Source: Fictibacillus nanhaiensis
Lineage (GTDB): Bacteria > Bacillota > Bacilli > Bacillales > Fictibacillaceae
Reading direction: 5' to 3'
Assembly (NCBI RefSeq): GCF_023715445.1
Contig: NZ_JAMBOD010000003.1
Coordinates: 124,001-188,000 of the forward strand
Length of the DNA: 64,000 nucleotides
The notes beneath the pieces are model-generated. The model had not been told where the DNA came from. It searched no databases and saw only the letters and a program-made list of their open reading frames with translations. Positions 54,449-63,747 of the stretch are shown piece after piece (positions within the stretch are counted from its first letter, which is position 1; every line of letters starts with the position of its first letter). The position numbers and the translations under genes were made by a program.

Positions 54449-55441
54449 TTACTCTGCTTCTTCCTCATCTTCACTTCCTGCGAACAATCCATATACAAAC
54501 TGTTCTGGATCAAATTCCTGAAGATCGTCAATTTTTTCGCCAAGTCCTACAAATTTCACTGGTATATCCAGTTCGTGGCGGATTGCAAGGACAATTCCGC
54601 CTTTTGCAGTTCCATCAAGCTTTGTTAAGACAAGCCCAGTAACATCTGTAGACTGACCAAATGTTTTGGCCTGGTTCATCGCGTTTTGGCCGGTAGTTGC
54701 ATCAACGACCAATAAAACTTCATGAGGTGCCCCAGGTATTTCGCGTTCAATCACTCGTTTTACTTTAGAAAGTTCGTTCATTAAATTTACTTTATTTTGC
54801 AGACGGCCAGCTGTATCGCATAACAGCACATCAGCTTTTCTTGATTTTGCAGCCTGTATACTATCAAAGATTACTGCAGCCGGATCAGCACCTTCGTGAT
54901 GTTTGATAACATCAACTCCAGCACGCTCTCCCCAAACTTCCAGCTGCTCGATCGCACCTGCACGGAACGTATCACCAGCAGCCAGAATAACTTTCTTGCC
55001 ATCGTTCTTAAGCTGGTGAGCCAGTTTACCGATAGTCGTTGTCTTCCCGACTCCGTTTACTCCAACGAATAAAATGACTGTCATGCCATCTGTTTGCATA
55101 TTCAGTTCGTTGTCGCTATCATCTTTTTGAAGCATTTCAGCAAGTTTTTCTGTGATAGCTGAACGAAGTTCTTTAGGATCCTTAATATTTCTTGTACGAG
55201 CTACATCTTTTAGTTCATCTATGATATCAAGTACTGTATGCACACCCACATCTGCACCGATTAAGATCTCTTCAAGCTCTTCAAAAAACTCTTCATCTAC
55301 TTTTCGATATCTTTTTAATAAGTCATTTATTTTAAATGAAAATGAACTTCTTGTTTTTTCTAATCCATCTTTAAATTTTTCAGAAGAGGATTCTGATGGT
55401 TGATTCGAAAATTTTTCTTTTAGCTTTTTTAAAAAACTCAC
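54449..55441 (-). CDS. ftsY: Signal recognition particle receptor FtsY
   Basis: FtsY receives the SRP-ribosome complex at the membrane. The 330-residue protein lacks a long acidic A domain, as is usual in Bacillus. The NG domain shows G1 FVGVNGVGKTTTIGKLA (about 126-142), DTFRAGAIEQLEVW, DTAGRLQNK and VLTKLDGTAKGGI. It lies 12 bases after smc. Confidence 0.98.
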   Translation of the reverse strand: MSFLKKLKEKFSNQPSESSSEKFKDGLEKTRSSFSFKINDLLKRYRKVDEEFFEELEEILIGADVGVHTVLDIIDELKDVARTRNIKDPKELRSAITEKLAEMLQKDDSDNELNMQTDGMTVILFVGVNGVGKTTTIGKLAHQLKNDGKKVILAAGDTFRAGAIEQLEVWGERAGVDVIKHHEGADPAAVIFDSIQAAKSRKADVLLCDTAGRLQNKVNLMNELSKVKRVIEREIPGAPHEVLLVVDATTGQNAMNQAKTFGQSTDVTGLVLTKLDGTAKGGIVLAIRHELDIPVKFVGLGEKIDDLQEFDPEQFVYGLFAGSEDEEEAE

Positions 55442-55453
55442 TTTATTTCCTCC

Positions 55454-58400
55454 CTAAGATGTTACCAATTCTTTCGTTTCCTCCAGCCGTACCGATACAA
55501 GTTTTGAAACGCCCGATTCCTGCATGGTTACGCCATACAATACATCCGCTTCCTCCATTGTTCCTTTTCGATGGGTAACCACGATAAATTGTGTTTCTTT
55601 ACTAAATGCACGCAAGTACTTCGCAAACCGGTTTACGTTAGCATCATCCAGTGCTGCTTCTACTTCATCCAGGATACAGAACGGAACAGGTCGTACTTTA
55701 AGGATGGCAAACAATAACGCAATAGCAGTTAAAGCGCGCTCTCCTCCAGATAACAACCCTAATTGCTGAAGCTTTTTACCAGGAGGCTGCGCCATAATAT
55801 CGACACCTGTTGCAAGTATGTCTTCCGGCTGAGTCAGAACAAGGTCTGCGCGGCCGCCGCCGAATAACTCTTGGAAGATGACACCGAAATGAGATCGAAT
55901 GGATGTGAACGTTTCTTCAAAACGATTTTTCATTTCTTCATCCATCTCAGAAATTACACCATAGAGTGTATTTTTTGCTTCTGTCAGATCGTCCCGCTGT
56001 TCTGTAAGAAAATCAAAGCGCTGGCTGACTCTGTCGTATTCCTCGATCGCTCCGATATTAACAATACCAAGCTCTTCGATTGCCAATTTGATCAGCTTCA
56101 CTTTTCGTTTAGCATCTTCTAATGGCATCTCCAGTTTGTGTTTTTGTTTGGCTCCTTCATACGAAAGCTCATATTCTTCTCGAAGATGGGTCAGGCGTGT
56201 CTCTAATTCAACGTCGAGCCTGTTAATACTGACTTCTTCCGTTCTAAGCCCATCGCTCAATTGTTTATATTGCCGTTTCGCTTCTTTAAGCTCAATTTCC
56301 ATCGCTTCTATAGAACGGAAGGACTCTGTTCGTTCTTGTCTTCGTTCTGCAATCAGCTTAACAGCCGTATTTTTTTCATGTCGTTTTTGCAGAATCTGTT
56401 CATCAAGTGAGTCTTCACCTGATGAGCTGGAGTTCATTTCTTCTTCAAGAAGCCAGTAATCTTCCTCTGTTTCCTTGCTTTTTGACTCTACTCCCGCAAA
56501 TTCCTCTTCAAGACGCAAACTTTTTTCTTTTTGATTAGCCACTTGCTGTTCAAGTTCCGCTGCTTTAATCTTTAATTTGGTCAAAGATTCTCTTAATTCT
56601 TCCTTTGAAGACTGATGCATCTTTTTCCTTTCAGTTAAGTCTGCGATTGTTTTCTCGAGTTCTTTTCCTGATTTCACAGCTTTCTCAAGCTTTTTCTGAA
56701 GGTCAGTCAATCTTGAGTCAGCAGCTGTCCGCTCAGATTCAAAGGAATGTTTCTCACGGTCATATAGCTGAAGCCTGTCGTTCAGGTTTTTTTCTTGAAT
56801 CTCAATCTCGCGAAGATTTCCTTTAAGCTCTTGTTCCCGCTCTCTTAACTGTTCGCCTTCAGCTTGAAGATTGTCTAGTACTTCCTTATTTTTTGAAATT
56901 CTTGCTTTTTGTTCAGCAGCTTTCTCTTCTAAAAGAAGGGTTTGCTTTTCCATAGATGCTACTTTTTCTGTTAGAGCCTCTACTTCTCTTTGTCTGCTTA
57001 ATAGTGAGGAACTCTTCTGCTTAAGACTTCCCCCTGACATAGATCCTCCAGGACTTACTACATCACCTTCAAGGGTTACTATGCGATAACGATAATTGAC
57101 TTGCTTTGCAATCGCATTTGCGCCGGCTAGATCCTTGGAAATCATAATGTTTCCTAATAGATTCCCAACGATGTTCTTATATTTTGAATCATATTGAACT
57201 AAATCGGATGCTACACCTACAAATGAATCGATGGTTCGGGCATTTTGAACATCCATACTTGAAACATTGCGGCTCTTGATAACGTTTAACGGTAAAAATG
57301 TAGCTCTGCCAGCTCTTGTTTGTTTTAAGAATTGGATAGCTTTCATCGCATTTTGTTCATGATCCACAACAACATGCTGCATGGAAGCGCCTAAAGCTGT
57401 TTCAATCGCCGTTTCAATCTCTGATGGAACTGATAGAAGTTCAGCTACAGCTCCTTCAATCCCAGCTAACTTAGTTTCCTTAGCTTTTAAAACTTCTTTT
57501 ACCCCTTGCATAAAGCCCGCATATTCATCCTGCATCGATTCAAGCATCTCTTTCTTGGATTTAAACTGCTGAATAAATTGGTAGGCCTGATACAATTTTT
57601 CCTGGTTTGAACGGCTTTCTTGTTCTTCTAAAGCAACAGCAGATCTTAAAGACTGATATTCATCCTGTTTCTTTCTCAGAGCATTCTCAGTTTCTAGATA
57701 ACTTTTCTTCGTTTGCTCTTTTCTGTTCTTTAATTCTTCCCTTTGCAGAAGGAATTTATTGTTTTCTTCATCAAGTCTGCTGCTTTTATAGTTTTGCTGT
57801 TTTGATTGATCCTCAATATAACGCATTTCATTTTTGATAGTCGTTTGTTCATTAAGTCTTTCGAAATAGTCACTCTTTAGCTTTTCAAGCTCTGCTTCAA
57901 CGTCCATTTCAAGAACCGTTAAGCGGCTTTCTTCTTCTTTGACCTGCTTGCGTACAACTTTTAGCTGCTGCTCTTTCTCTGTTGAAATACTTTTCTCTGT
58001 TTGCAGCTGTTTTTCTAGTTGTTCCTTTTTAGCCTTAAGCTGTTGAATCTGTTCTAACAGGGACGTTTTATGCTGATCATAGTTTTTCTTTCTCTCTTTT
58101 AATACTTCTTTTTTTCCTTCAAGTTTTTCCAGGGTCTCACTGGCTAAAAGAAGAGCTCCTTGCAGCTCATCAATAGACTCATCCATTGCCTGCATATCAA
58201 GTCTGGCTCTTTCGATGGCAGATTCCCCCTGCTTAACTTTTAAGGAAAGTTCAGATTCTTGTCTCTGTAATTCTGCCACCCACGTTTTTTGTTTTTCCCA
58301 GCGCTGATGAAGGTCTTCTATTTCCTGTACAAGAACAGCAGTCTCTACAATTTCCAGTTCTTGTTTCTTCTCAAGAAAGTCTTTTGCAATTGATGCCTGC

Positions 58401-59020
58401 ATTTTAAGCGGTTCAACCTGATCTTCCAATTCATGAAGAATATCTTCAACTCGGTTTAAATTTTCCTGGGTTTCTGAAAGTTTCTGTTCAGCTTTTTGTT
58501 TACGAGTCTTATATTTTAAAACTCCTGCAGCTTCTTCAAAAATCTTTCTTCTTTCATCAGATTTACTGCTTAAGATTTCTTCCACCCTGCCTTGTCCAAT
58601 TATGGAGAAGGCTTCTCTTCCAAGTCCTGAGTCCATAAAAAGTTCAACAATGTCTTTTAACCGGCACTGCTGTTTATTGATTAAATACTCGCTGTCCCCA
58701 GAGCGATAAACTCTTCTCGTAATAGAAATTTCATTATAATCAAGAGGTAAGTGCTGATCTTCGTTATCCAATGTAAGTGTCACTTCGGCAACATTTAGCG
58801 GTTTGCGGTTGTCACTTCCTGCAAAAATGATATCCTCCATTTTTGATCCGCGCAGTGATTTGGCAGATTGTTCGCCAAGAACCCATCGTACAGCATCTGA
58901 TATATTGCTTTTTCCGCTTCCATTAGGTCCAACAACTGCAGTAACTCCTTGAACAAATTCTACTTGTATCCGCTCTGCAAATGATTTGAATCCTGATACA
59001 TCAATTCGTTTGAGGAACAT
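55454..59020 (-). CDS. smc: Chromosome partition protein Smc
   Basis: Smc forms the condensin core with ScpA and ScpB. The 1188-residue protein has the head Walker A VGPNGSGKSNISDAV (residues 31-45), two coiled-coil arms (about 170-500 and 670-1000), the hinge with GRATFLPLNVIKSR and VVSPGGSMSGG around 560-670, and the C-terminal signature LSGGERALTAIALLFA plus Walker B PFCILDEVEAALDD. It is followed by ftsY after 12 bases. A promoter lies upstream, since the gene is no longer downstream of rnc in one continuous unit. Confidence 0.98.
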   Translation of the reverse strand: MFLKRIDVSGFKSFAERIQVEFVQGVTAVVGPNGSGKSNISDAVRWVLGEQSAKSLRGSKMEDIIFAGSDNRKPLNVAEVTLTLDNEDQHLPLDYNEISITRRVYRSGDSEYLINKQQCRLKDIVELFMDSGLGREAFSIIGQGRVEEILSSKSDERRKIFEEAAGVLKYKTRKQKAEQKLSETQENLNRVEDILHELEDQVEPLKMQASIAKDFLEKKQELEIVETAVLVQEIEDLHQRWEKQKTWVAELQRQESELSLKVKQGESAIERARLDMQAMDESIDELQGALLLASETLEKLEGKKEVLKERKKNYDQHKTSLLEQIQQLKAKKEQLEKQLQTEKSISTEKEQQLKVVRKQVKEEESRLTVLEMDVEAELEKLKSDYFERLNEQTTIKNEMRYIEDQSKQQNYKSSRLDEENNKFLLQREELKNRKEQTKKSYLETENALRKKQDEYQSLRSAVALEEQESRSNQEKLYQAYQFIQQFKSKKEMLESMQDEYAGFMQGVKEVLKAKETKLAGIEGAVAELLSVPSEIETAIETALGASMQHVVVDHEQNAMKAIQFLKQTRAGRATFLPLNVIKSRNVSSMDVQNARTIDSFVGVASDLVQYDSKYKNIVGNLLGNIMISKDLAGANAIAKQVNYRYRIVTLEGDVVSPGGSMSGGSLKQKSSSLLSRQREVEALTEKVASMEKQTLLLEEKAAEQKARISKNKEVLDNLQAEGEQLREREQELKGNLREIEIQEKNLNDRLQLYDREKHSFESERTAADSRLTDLQKKLEKAVKSGKELEKTIADLTERKKMHQSSKEELRESLTKLKIKAAELEQQVANQKEKSLRLEEEFAGVESKSKETEEDYWLLEEEMNSSSSGEDSLDEQILQKRHEKNTAVKLIAERRQERTESFRSIEAMEIELKEAKRQYKQLSDGLRTEEVSINRLDVELETRLTHLREEYELSYEGAKQKHKLEMPLEDAKRKVKLIKLAIEELGIVNIGAIEEYDRVSQRFDFLTEQRDDLTEAKNTLYGVISEMDEEMKNRFEETFTSIRSHFGVIFQELFGGGRADLVLTQPEDILATGVDIMAQPPGKKLQQLGLLSGGERALTAIALLFAILKVRPVPFCILDEVEAALDDANVNRFAKYLRAFSKETQFIVVTHRKGTMEEADVLYGVTMQESGVSKLVSVRLEETKELVTS

Positions 59021-59129
59021 CTTTAAATCCCCCTTATTTCATACTTTATATAAAGCGTTCGTGTTCAATCGGTCTTTTTTCGTTTTTTGTCTAAATATAT
59101 GTAAAAAAAGTCTTTAACTGTTTTATTTT

Positions 59130-59158
59130 ATCATAGATTTAGTCTCTCATAGTCACAA
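59130..59158 (-). promoter_or_regulatory. Sigma-A promoter of smc-ftsY
   Basis: On the minus strand TTGTGA (59153-59158) and TATGAT (59130-59135) are 17 bases apart, about 110 bases before the smc ATG. Its -35 overlaps the -35 of the divergent promoter of the UPF0435 gene. Confidence 0.55.
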
Positions 59159-59178
59159 AGATTTCAGTATGCTAAAAT
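59150..59178 (+). promoter_or_regulatory. Extended -10 promoter of the UPF0435 gene
   Basis: TAGTCA (59150-59155) and TAAAAT (59173-59178) are 17 bases apart, with TG one base before the -10 (TATGCTAAAAT). It lies 70 bases before the ATG at 59249. The two divergent promoters share three bases of their -35 regions. Confidence 0.5.
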
Positions 59179-59248
59179 AGAGTAAGTTTATCGGTCGGGG
59201 TAAAAACAGATTGAAAATGAATGAATATATACAAAAGGAGCACTATAA

Positions 59249-59473
59249 ATGGACTTAAACAATGAGAACTACGAAAATCTGGCTTTTATGATTGAAGGTC
59301 TAAAAAAGAAACTGCAATTGGTTAATAGCGGACTGATTCAGCCTGAAGATTATGAACTGAATAAATATGATGATATTAAAGAACTTTATGACATGGTCAT
59401 GAAAATGCCTTCTTTCAGCATTCGAGACATGGAAGGCATCGTCGAAGAGCTTGCGTCTCTTAAAAAGAAATAA
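59249..59473 (+). CDS. UPF0435 (DUF1128, YfkK-like) protein
   Basis: The 74-residue protein reads MDLNNENYENLAFMIEGLKKK at its start, then LQLVNSGLIQPEDYELNKYDDIKELYDMV and MPSFSIRDMEGIVEELASL, which is the UPF0435/DUF1128 family pattern. The function is unknown. It is all helical and soluble. AAAGGAGC stands 9 bases before the ATG. It is the only plus-strand gene in the window, lies between rnc and smc where B. subtilis has no gene, and shares a terminator with rnc. Confidence 0.9.
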   Translation: MDLNNENYENLAFMIEGLKKKLQLVNSGLIQPEDYELNKYDDIKELYDMVMKMPSFSIRDMEGIVEELASLKKK

Positions 59474-59476
59474 TAG

Positions 59477-59522
59477 AAACCCCCTTGCATGGCTCTAAAA
59501 GGCCATGGAAAGGGGGTTTTTT
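59477..59522. terminator. Strong bidirectional terminator between UPF0435 gene and rnc
   Basis: AAACCCCCTT and AAGGGGGTTT form the outer stem, GCATGGC and GGCCATGG extend it, and T runs flank both sides. It terminates the plus-strand UPF0435 transcript and the converging rnc transcript. Confidence 0.92.
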
Positions 59523-59528
59523 ATTTGT

Positions 59529-60314
59529 TTAGCTATTTTTTGCAACCTTTTCGATTGCTTCTTGTGCAGCGTGCTGTTCTGCCTCTTTTTTTGATCTTCC
59601 ATAACCAATGCCAAAAACGGCTTCGTTCAATCTCACCTCGGAAACAAATTCCCTGTTATGAGCAGGACCCTTCTCCTGAACGATTCTATAATCAATATGA
59701 CCTAGTCCCTCACGCTGAACATATTCCTGCAGCTGGCTTTTAAAATCCATCACATGAGAAAAAGCACCTTCGTTAATTCGCGGGACAACGTACTGATTTA
59801 AAAACTCTTTTACTTTTTCGAGTCCCTGATCAAGATACAAAGCTCCAATAAATGCCTCAAAGACATCTGCTAAAAGAGCAGGACGTGATCTTCCACCAGT
59901 ATTTTCTTCCCCTTTTCCCAATAAAACAAATTCACCAAAGTGCAGGTCATTAGCAAAAAGAACCAATGATGGTTCACAAACGATCGCTGCTCTAAGTTTT
60001 GTGAGCTCACCTTCACTCATGTTCATAAACTTGCTGTACAAATATTGAGAAATTGTCAGTTCCAGAACAGCATCTCCTAAAAATTCAAGTCTTTCATTAT
60101 CCTCGAATGTTCTTCCTCGATGCTCATTCACATATGATGAATGGGTAAAAGCTTGGGCTAATAGTTTTACATTTTCAAATTGAATGTTTAATCGTTCCTG
60201 AAGAGGGGCTACTTTCTGAATGCGCAATTTGTCATCCATGCCCTTTTTGGAAGCCGATTTAAACCGGTTTTTAACTGTTTTCTTTTGAGTTGATTGTTGT
60301 TTTGAACCTTTCAT
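59529..60314 (-). CDS. rnc: Ribonuclease III
   Basis: RNase III cuts double-stranded RNA, including rRNA precursors and the SRP RNA precursor. The signature [13 protein letters not shown] begins at residue 74, and the C-terminal double-stranded RNA-binding domain covers about 183-258. I chose the ATG at 60314 (261 residues), with GGAGGAAG before it; a longer frame to 60395 would start inside the acpP terminator. An unusually basic N-terminal stretch of about 25 residues precedes the catalytic domain. Confidence 0.97.
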   Translation of the reverse strand: MKGSKQQSTQKKTVKNRFKSASKKGMDDKLRIQKVAPLQERLNIQFENVKLLAQAFTHSSYVNEHRGRTFEDNERLEFLGDAVLELTISQYLYSKFMNMSEGELTKLRAAIVCEPSLVLFANDLHFGEFVLLGKGEENTGGRSRPALLADVFEAFIGALYLDQGLEKVKEFLNQYVVPRINEGAFSHVMDFKSQLQEYVQREGLGHIDYRIVQEKGPAHNREFVSEVRLNEAVFGIGYGRSKKEAEQHAAQEAIEKVAKNS

Positions 60315-60376
60315 AAACTTCCTCCAAAAATCTCGTAAAAGGGCTATTTGCTGTTTTCTCCCCAAAAAGGGAAGAA

Positions 60377-60401
60377 AGCCCCGCATTTTATGCACGGGAC
60401 T
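60377..60401 (-). terminator. Terminator after acpP
   Basis: On the minus strand AGTCCCG pairs with CGGGGCT around TGCATAAAATG (which can itself pair), followed by TTCTTCCCTTTTT. It lies about a dozen bases after the acpP stop and before rnc. Confidence 0.65.
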
Positions 60402-60413
60402 TTATCCGTTACC

Positions 60414-60647
60414 TTATTGTTTGCTGTTTATGTAATCTACAACGTCACCAACCGTTGCAATTTTCTCAGCATCTTCATCAGAAATTTCTAATTCGAACTC
60501 ATCCTCAAGTTCCATAACAAGTTCCACTACATCAAGAGAGTCTGCACCTAGATCCTCTTTAAAGGAAGCTTCAGGCTTAACCTCAGACGCGTCAACACCT
60601 AGACGGTCAACAACAATCTTTGAAACTCTTTCTAAAACGTCTGCCAT
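60414..60647 (-). CDS. acpP: Acyl carrier protein
   Basis: ACP carries the growing acyl chain on a phosphopantetheine arm. The attachment Ser37 is in the conserved [10 protein letters not shown]. The start at 60647 (77 residues, [12 protein letters not shown]) is decided by AAAGGAGGTG at the right distance; the GTG at 60659 is part of this ribosome site. Between fabG and acpP lies repeat copy C, so acpP may depend on its own promoter; TATACT at about 60675 is a weak -10 candidate. Confidence 0.98.
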   Translation of the reverse strand: MADVLERVSKIVVDRLGVDASEVKPEASFKEDLGADSLDVVELVMELEDEFELEISDEDAEKIATVGDVVDYINSKQ

Positions 60648-60720
60648 TTTGTGTGTCACCTCCTTTCAATAGTATATGCTTTTTCCCTTAAAAAAACTAG
60701 AGGGATTAGGTTCTATTAAT

Positions 60721-61019
60721 TAGGCTGATTTCGAAATCTTCGTTGCTCTTTGAAAGAGATTGATTTCCGTTACAGGATGCTCGCTTTCCGCGGGGCGTAT
60801 GGTGAGCCTCACGGAAAGATATATGAAGTGCTGCTTTTGCGTCTACAAGAAAAACAACAGCGAAGCAAGCTTCCTCGCCGCATGCCTTGCGAGAAGAATA
60901 CTCAGGTAGCTGGCACGCTGATCCCGCTGGAGTCTCGCACCTTTCACTCCAATCAACTAGTCCATGAAGTGAATCAATAAAATGAACCAAAGCTACAATC
61001 TTTTAGAGAAGAGCCTTTT
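60721..61019. repeat. Dispersed intergenic repeat, copy C
   Basis: This element of about 299 bases occupies most of the 408-base gap between fabG and acpP. Its left end TAGGCTGATTTCGAAATCTTCGTTG and the reverse complement of its right end AAAAGGCTCTTCTCTAAAAGATTGTAG are imperfect inverted copies. It shares GATTTCCGTTACAGGATGCT, CTCGCTTTCCGCGGGGCG, CGCATGCCTTGCGAGAAG and CACGCTGATCCCGCTGGAGT with copy B. The apparent frames at 60706-60990 (minus) and 60750-60980 (plus) arise from it. Confidence 0.85.
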
Positions 61020-61055
61020 GAAAAGAGCCATTAAATATCAAGCTAACCAGCAGGA

Positions 61056-61796
61056 TTACATAATCATTCCGCCGTCGACATGAAGCGTCTGTCCTGTAAT
61101 ATAAGAGCTTGAATCACTTGCTAAAAACACTGCAGCTGCTGCAATATCATCAGGCTGACCAAAGCGTGCAAGCGGAATATTTCTTAGCATATCTTCTTTA
61201 ATGCCTTCTTCAAGCTTCCCTGTCATATCCGTTTCAATGAAACCTGGGGCAATAGCATTAACTGTTATTCCTCTTGAGGACAGCTCTTTGGCACTTGTTT
61301 TTGTAAGGCCGATCACGCCAGCCTTTGCTGCTACATAGTTAGCTTGACCTGCGTTGCCTGCAACCCCAACGATAGAAGCGATGTTGATGATACGCCCTTG
61401 CCTTTGCTTCATCATTTGTCTTGTAACAGCTTTTGTAGTTAAGAATACACCTTTTAGATTGGTATTAATTACAGCGTCCCAATCTTCTTCTTTCATTCTC
61501 ATAATCAGATTATCTCTCGTAATTCCTGCATTATTTACTAGAACATCCAGTGTGCCAAATTCATCAATTACAGACTTCACCATGTTCGTTACATCTTCTG
61601 AATTTGAAATATCCGCTTTTATAGCAAATGCTATACCGCCGTTCGCTTTAATTTCATCAACGACTTCATTCGCTTTAGCTTCACTTCCAGAATAGTTTAC
61701 AGCTACCTTCGCTCCATTTTTTGCAAAATATAGTGCAATAGCACGCCCGATCCCACGAGAAGCACCTGTTACCAAGACAGATTTATTATTAAGCAT
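61056..61796 (-). CDS. fabG: 3-oxoacyl-[acyl-carrier-protein] reductase
   Basis: FabG reduces beta-ketoacyl-ACP with NADPH in fatty acid elongation. The SDR cofactor motif TGASRGIG starts near residue 10, NNAG near 86, and the catalytic Ser-Tyr-Lys lies in [23 protein letters not shown]. The ATG at 61796 (246 residues) overlaps the fabD stop as ATGCTTAA; a TTG one codon before is less likely. AGGGGA lies 8 bases upstream. Confidence 0.97.
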   Translation of the reverse strand: MLNNKSVLVTGASRGIGRAIALYFAKNGAKVAVNYSGSEAKANEVVDEIKANGGIAFAIKADISNSEDVTNMVKSVIDEFGTLDVLVNNAGITRDNLIMRMKEEDWDAVINTNLKGVFLTTKAVTRQMMKQRQGRIINIASIVGVAGNAGQANYVAAKAGVIGLTKTSAKELSSRGITVNAIAPGFIETDMTGKLEEGIKEDMLRNIPLARFGQPDDIAAAAVFLASDSSSYITGQTLHVDGGMIM

Positions 61797-62739
61797 CAAC
61801 AGATTCCCCTTTCAGTTTTTCCAAGGCTTGCTTCATTGAATCCATGTCACCGACTGCAAAAACATTTGCACGGCGGTTTACTTTTTTCACAAGACCGCAT
61901 AAAACTTTTCCTGGTCCGATCTCGATGAAAGTATCAACACCAGCATCCATTAATTCTCTAATCGTTTCCTCCCAGCGAACTGGCGAATATAGTTGTTCAA
62001 TCAACTTTTCTTTTATTTCATCCTTCGATGTTACAGGTTTCGCTGTAACGTTTGCGATTACAGGTGTTTTTGCATCATGTATCGTGATTTTGGATAAGAC
62101 ATCTGCAAATTTTTCCGCAGCCGGCTTCATCAGTGCTGAATGAAAGGGCCCGCTTACTTGCAGCGGTATTACCTTAGCCCCCTCTTCTTTCGCTTGACCG
62201 CTCGCCTTTTCTACACCTTCAACTGTGCCAGAAATAACAATTTGCCCCGGACAGTTCAAGTTTGCTACCTGTACACTGTCTCCAGATTCGCTTACTTCAG
62301 CTGTGATTGCTTCTAGGCGTTCTTGATCGAATCCGATTACAGCTGCCATTGTTCCTACGCCTGCCGGAACTGCTTCTTCCATTAGTAGTCCGCGGTTTCG
62401 AACGGCATAAACAGCATCTTCAAATGAAATACTTTCTGCTGCAACTAGGGCTGAATATTCACCAAGGCTATGTCCGGCTGTAAAATCCGGAGATATCCCA
62501 TGTTTCTTAAAAATTTCAAGGACAGCTGTAGAAACAGTCAATAATGCCGGCTGTGTATTTTCAGTTTTTTTCAAGACTTCTTCTGGTCCTTCGAAGATTA
62601 TTGTTGAAAGATCAAAGTTTAGTTTTTCATCTGCTTTTTCAAAAATTTCTTTCGCGTGAGGTTCTTGTTCAGCTAGCTGTTTTCCCATTCCAGTGAATTG
62701 AGAACCTTGTCCAGGAAAAAGAAAGGCGATTTTACCCAT
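61789..62739 (-). CDS. fabD: Malonyl-CoA:ACP transacylase
   Basis: FabD loads malonyl groups onto ACP. The start [14 protein letters not shown], the nucleophile Ser91 in [13 protein letters not shown] and the His in [10 protein letters not shown] are visible. The product has 316 residues. It lies 3 bases after plsX and overlaps fabG by 8, in the FapR-regulated fapR-plsX-fabD-fabG order known from Bacillus. Confidence 0.97.
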   Translation of the reverse strand: MGKIAFLFPGQGSQFTGMGKQLAEQEPHAKEIFEKADEKLNFDLSTIIFEGPEEVLKKTENTQPALLTVSTAVLEIFKKHGISPDFTAGHSLGEYSALVAAESISFEDAVYAVRNRGLLMEEAVPAGVGTMAAVIGFDQERLEAITAEVSESGDSVQVANLNCPGQIVISGTVEGVEKASGQAKEEGAKVIPLQVSGPFHSALMKPAAEKFADVLSKITIHDAKTPVIANVTAKPVTSKDEIKEKLIEQLYSPVRWEETIRELMDAGVDTFIEIGPGKVLCGLVKKVNRRANVFAVGDMDSMKQALEKLKGESVDA

Positions 62740-62742
62740 GAT

Positions 62743-63741
62743 TTATTCCTCCTTTTGACCTTCAGGTTGTAAGTGGCTCAGAATAGTATTTACAACATCT
62801 TTATCTACCATGTCTTTTGTTTGTCTGATAGCATTCAGGACAGCATTCGCATTGGACGAACCATGCGCTTTAATGACTGGTGCTGCAAGGCCAAACAAGC
62901 CAGCACCGCCATATTCTGTATAATCGAGTTTACCTTTTATACCTCTCAGCTTTGGCTTTAATACACCAGCTGCGATCTTGCTCATTAAGCTTGATGTAAG
63001 TGTGTCTTTTATCATTGAGAACATGCTCATTGCAGTACCTTCGATTGACTTTAGTACAAGGTTTCCTGCAAAACCGTCGCATACTACGACATCTGCTGCT
63101 CCGCTCAAGAGATCTCTGGATTCTACATTTCCTACAAAATTAATATCGGCTTCTTCTAAAAGCGGAAATGCCGCTTTTGTTAAGGCATTGCCTTTTTCGT
63201 TTTCTGTACCGACATTTAAAAGTCCCACACGCGGTTCTGCGATTCCTCTGACTTGCTGGCAATAAACCGAACCCATTAATGCGTATTGCAAAAGGTGCTC
63301 CGGCTTCGCATCCATGTTTGCTCCAACATCTAAAAATAAAAATCCTCTTCCATCCAATGTAGGAAGTGTGGGTGCCAGCGCAGGTCTTTCAATCCCTTTA
63401 ATCCGACCAACATAAAAAAGACCGCTTGCCATCAGTGCTCCTGTATTACCCGCAGAAATATACGCATCTGCGTTTCCGGATTTCACTTCATTAGCTGCCA
63501 AGACCATTGAAGCATTCTTTTTCCGGCGTACTGCACGAACAGGTTCCTCGGCTGTTTCAATTACTTCAGTCGTATGGATAATTTTGAAAGAATGATTGCT
63601 TGGTAAATTTTCATTAATCTTATCTTGATCTCCCACCAAAGTGATGGAAAGGTCAGGATATTGTTCAACAGCCAGCAATGCACCTTTTACGATTTCCTTT
63701 GGTGCATTGTCACCGCCCATTGCATCTATTGCGATAATCAT
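62743..63741 (-). CDS. plsX: Phosphate acyltransferase PlsX
   Basis: PlsX converts acyl-ACP to acyl-phosphate, the acyl donor for PlsY in phospholipid synthesis. The 332-residue protein begins [22 protein letters not shown] and has [22 protein letters not shown] and [14 protein letters not shown]. It follows fapR after 6 bases. GGAAGGAAG precedes the ATG. Confidence 0.97.
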   Translation of the reverse strand: MIIAIDAMGGDNAPKEIVKGALLAVEQYPDLSITLVGDQDKINENLPSNHSFKIIHTTEVIETAEEPVRAVRRKKNASMVLAANEVKSGNADAYISAGNTGALMASGLFYVGRIKGIERPALAPTLPTLDGRGFLFLDVGANMDAKPEHLLQYALMGSVYCQQVRGIAEPRVGLLNVGTENEKGNALTKAAFPLLEEADINFVGNVESRDLLSGAADVVVCDGFAGNLVLKSIEGTAMSMFSMIKDTLTSSLMSKIAAGVLKPKLRGIKGKLDYTEYGGAGLFGLAAPVIKAHGSSNANAVLNAIRQTKDMVDKDVVNTILSHLQPEGQKEE

Positions 63742-63747
63742 GCTGAT

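Noticed and set aside
60706-60990. Minus-strand frame of 94 codons with ETPAGSACQLPEYSSRKACGEEA, and the similar frame at 51401-51601
   Set aside because: Both are translations of the dispersed repeat (copies B and C). They have no ribosome site and differ by substitutions and length outside the repeat blocks, so they are not taken as protein genes.
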